Assembly: GCA_002347125.1 (NCBI GenBank)
Contig: DDXG01000330.1
Location: 1-13,889, forward strand
DNA from: Phycisphaerales bacterium UBA2266
GTDB taxonomy: Bacteria; Planctomycetota; Phycisphaerae; Sedimentisphaerales; Anaerobacaceae
Reading direction: 5' to 3'
DNA: 13,889 bases
Of the stretch, positions 12,231 through 13,889 are shown piece by piece (position 1 is the stretch's first letter; the number at the start of each line of letters is the position of its first letter). The notes beneath the pieces are model-generated. The model was not told where the DNA came from and searched no databases. It saw only the letters and a program-made list of their open reading frames with translations. The position numbers and the translations under genes were made by a program.

Positions 12231-13889
12231 CTATTCCAGCGTCGGGCGGGCGATTTCGCCGGCCAGTTGCGCCGCGCCGCCCTCGGCCTCGTAGACGCCG
12301 TAGAAGATCGAGCACGAGTCGAGCCAGACGGTGATCCGGTGCATTTCCTCGTCGGTGAGCTTCACATCGTGGTGCCCGTCCCGCAGCATCGGGTACAGCT
12401 TCGACGCCCGCGCCCCGAAATTGCCCGGCAGCGTCCGCATCCGGTCGCCATAGCTCCAGAATCCGTAATCACGAGTGAGGCTGTGATACGAGGCGTACCA
12501 CTTCTGGCGACCCTTGACCACCGGCTCGCCGTCCAGCCGCGGCGCCTTGTCCTTATTCTCCTTGTGACAACTGACGCAATGTCTGTCCAGCACGGGCTGC
12601 ACCAGCCGCGGGTAACTGAACGGATGGGTCCCATCCACGTCGGGCAGCGGCCGCGATGGCTCGCGCCGCATCGCCAGCGGCAGCGCCGCCGGTCGCGGCG
12701 TGCGGTGCCTGGGCTCGTGACAACCCTGGCAGACCAACTGCTCGCCCGGCTGCGCGTAGGTCGCCGAACGCATCGACTGAACCGCCAGCCCCTGCTCATC
12801 GAGCACCTGGAAGAACAACTCCTTTAGCGCCGGCACGACGAAATGTGCGCTGCCGTCGGCCTCGATGGGGACTGTGCCCAGGACATACCGCGCCAGCACC
12901 ACCGAATCGCCCGCCGTCGGCTCCCGCAGCCCGATCTCATGCGGCGGATCGCCGGACGGCACCGACATCGGGATAATCTGGTACACCCGCAGCGCCCCGG
13001 CCTTGAGGTCCCGCGGCCACGGCCGCAGCGTGTCGTACACGTTCACCACCGCCATCGTCGCCTCGGCGGCAGTCCCGATGTACATCGGGGGTGGCTCGTG
13101 GCCGGCGGCTCGTCCTTCGTCCTTCGTCCCTCGTCCCTCGTCCCTCGTCTTCGCACCGCCCGCCGTCAACCGCGTGGACATCTCCGGCATCGCCGGCGGC
13201 ATCGGCCGCGGCCGCAGCGGCATCGGACTCTGACACGCAATCTCCGGGTCACGGTAGATCAGCACCTTGTTGCCGAACGCATCCAGCAGATAAATCCCGT
13301 ACCCGCCGCGCAGGCTCTGGCCTCCCTGCTGGCCCGCCCGCGGCTGCATCATCGGGTCGTACACGCAAAGAAAGTACTTCTCGCTCAACGGCCACGCCGT
13401 CCCATACACCTGCGCCCCGCCCTGCGTCTCGGGAAAATCCACCTCCGGCGTCAGCCGCCGGACCGGCCCCATCGCATCATCGTCCTCGATCCGCGGATCC
13501 ACGACCACCAGCGACCCGAACGCCTGCCCGTGATGCGGCGCGCCGGTCGCCACGAACCGCCGCGAACCCGGAATCGCCCGCACATCCAGCTCCATATCCG
13601 CCCGCAACTCGCGCGGGGCGAAATTCCCGTGCATCGCCCGCGCATCGCGTCCATCGGGCGTCGTCACCCACGGCAGGTGCGCCGTGCACCCGAACCGGTC
13701 CACGTAATCCCACCGCGTATAGACGATCATCCCGTCGTTGGTCACGCTCGGATGCCACTCATTCGTCTCGTGCGGGCTCAGGCACCGGATGTCCCCGCCA
13801 TCGGCCGCCATATCGAACAGCGTGTACGTGGGGCACTCCCGCCCGCACCGCAGATACCCCCCGCGCCGCTCCGTGATGAACGCCACCCG
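12231..13889 (-). CDS. HzsA-related di-heme protein with PD40 beta-propeller (partial, N-terminus beyond the window)
   Basis: The frame is open through the right edge, so only the C-terminal 552 or so residues are present; a GTG at 13886 lies inside conserved sequence and is not a start. The visible N-terminal half has PD40/WD40-like blades (VAFITERRGG, HPSVTNDGMIVYTRWDYVD, YGIYLLDAFGNKVLIYRD). The C-terminal half carries two c-type heme sites, CQGCH (386-390) and CVSCH (437-441), counted from the GTG. It ends in a cytochrome-like helix (LTDEEMHRITVWLDSC). This layout matches proteins annotated as related to the hydrazine synthase alpha subunit, widespread in Planctomycetota that do not perform anammox. 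Probably a periplasmic redox or binding protein; hydrazine synthesis should not be assumed. A low-complexity Lys-Asp-Glu-Gly-Arg stretch (246-264), encoded by a 7-bp tandem repeat, interrupts the two halves. Confidence 0.87.
   Translation of the reverse strand, partial: RVAFITERRGGYLRCGRECPTYTLFDMAADGGDIRCLSPHETNEWHPSVTNDGMIVYTRWDYVDRFGCTAHLPWVTTPDGRDARAMHGNFAPRELRADMELDVRAIPGSRRFVATGAPHHGQAFGSLVVVDPRIEDDDAMGPVRRLTPEVDFPETQGGAQVYGTAWPLSEKYFLCVYDPMMQPRAGQQGGQSLRGGYGIYLLDAFGNKVLIYRDPEIACQSPMPLRPRPMPPAMPEMSTRLTAGGAKTRDEGRGTKDEGRAAGHEPPPMYIGTAAEATMAVVNVYDTLRPWPRDLKAGALRVYQIIPMSVPSGDPPHEIGLREPTAGDSVVLARYVLGTVPIEADGSAHFVVPALKELFFQVLDEQGLAVQSMRSATYAQPGEQLVCQGCHEPRHRTPRPAALPLAMRREPSRPLPDVDGTHPFSYPRLVQPVLDRHCVSCHKENKDKAPRLDGEPVVKGRQKWYASYHSLTRDYGFWSYGDRMRTLPGNFGARASKLYPMLRDGHHDVKLTDEEMHRITVWLDSCSIFYGVYEAEGGAAQLAGEIARPTLE
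13111..13151. repeat. heptanucleotide tandem repeat CGTCCYT inside a coding frame
   Basis: Five uninterrupted 7-bp units lie at 13111-13145 (CGTCCTT twice, then CGTCCCT three times), followed by a truncated sixth, CGTCTT (13146-13151). On the coding minus strand the unit is roughly GACGARG. Since 7 is not a multiple of 3, gain or loss of a unit shifts the HzsA-related reading frame. Confidence 0.85.

Noticed and set aside
13111..13151. CRISPR-like array
   Set aside because: The units are 7 bp, directly adjacent and without spacers, so this is a simple tandem repeat.
13091..13876. Plus-strand Ser/Pro/Arg-rich open frame at the right edge
   Set aside because: It is antisense to the heme-protein gene and its low-complexity composition comes from GC bias.

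Overview
The window looks like part of a GC-rich chromosome from a Planctomycetota-type bacterium, possibly Phycisphaerae or Sedimentisphaerales. This is an inference from gene content: a Tat/lipoprotein sulfatase with HEAT-like repeats, a secreted GH2 glycosidase, a URO-D-like methyltransferase homologue, and a PD40/di-heme protein resembling the hydrazine-synthase-alpha (HzsA)-related family common in that phylum. No rRNA, tRNA or CRISPR array was seen.

Positions 193-8161 hold six genes, all on the minus strand. In transcription order they are a URO-D-family protein (8161-6872), a small two-helix membrane protein (6851-6492), a secreted GH2 glycosidase (6477-4369), an exported sulfatase with HEAT-like repeats (4342-2408), an MFS sugar transporter (2235-814) and a hotdog thioesterase (612-193). 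The first four are separated by only 14-26 bp, and a sigma70-like promoter lies at 8230-8258. This reads as a polysaccharide-utilisation operon: sulfatase and GH2 act outside the cytoplasm, the MFS protein imports the released sugar, and the URO-D-like protein may remove or transfer a methyl group. The last two genes are set apart by intergenic repeats: a paired dispersed repeat at 2275-2375 and an A-rich imperfect inverted repeat at 663-806.

Divergent from this operon, a strong TTGACA-N17-GATAAT promoter drives a lipoprotein PpiC-type peptidyl-prolyl isomerase (8378-9511), which ends at a long hairpin (9538-9576). The next 255 bp contain two further perfect hairpins and no gene.

Positions 9832-12033, minus strand, hold a probable Type II restriction-modification pair. 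A DNA amino-methyltransferase with an SPPY motif lies 6 bp upstream of a putative nuclease with a D...ExA core, and a TTGAGA-N17-TATACT promoter lies at 12162-12190. The nuclease does not match any family I can name with certainty and is the best candidate for something undescribed.

The right edge (12231-13889, minus strand) is the C-terminal part of an HzsA-related protein with two CxxCH heme sites. A heptanucleotide tandem repeat lies inside its reading frame. The first 192 bases contain no gene I can support, only one solo copy of the dispersed repeat.
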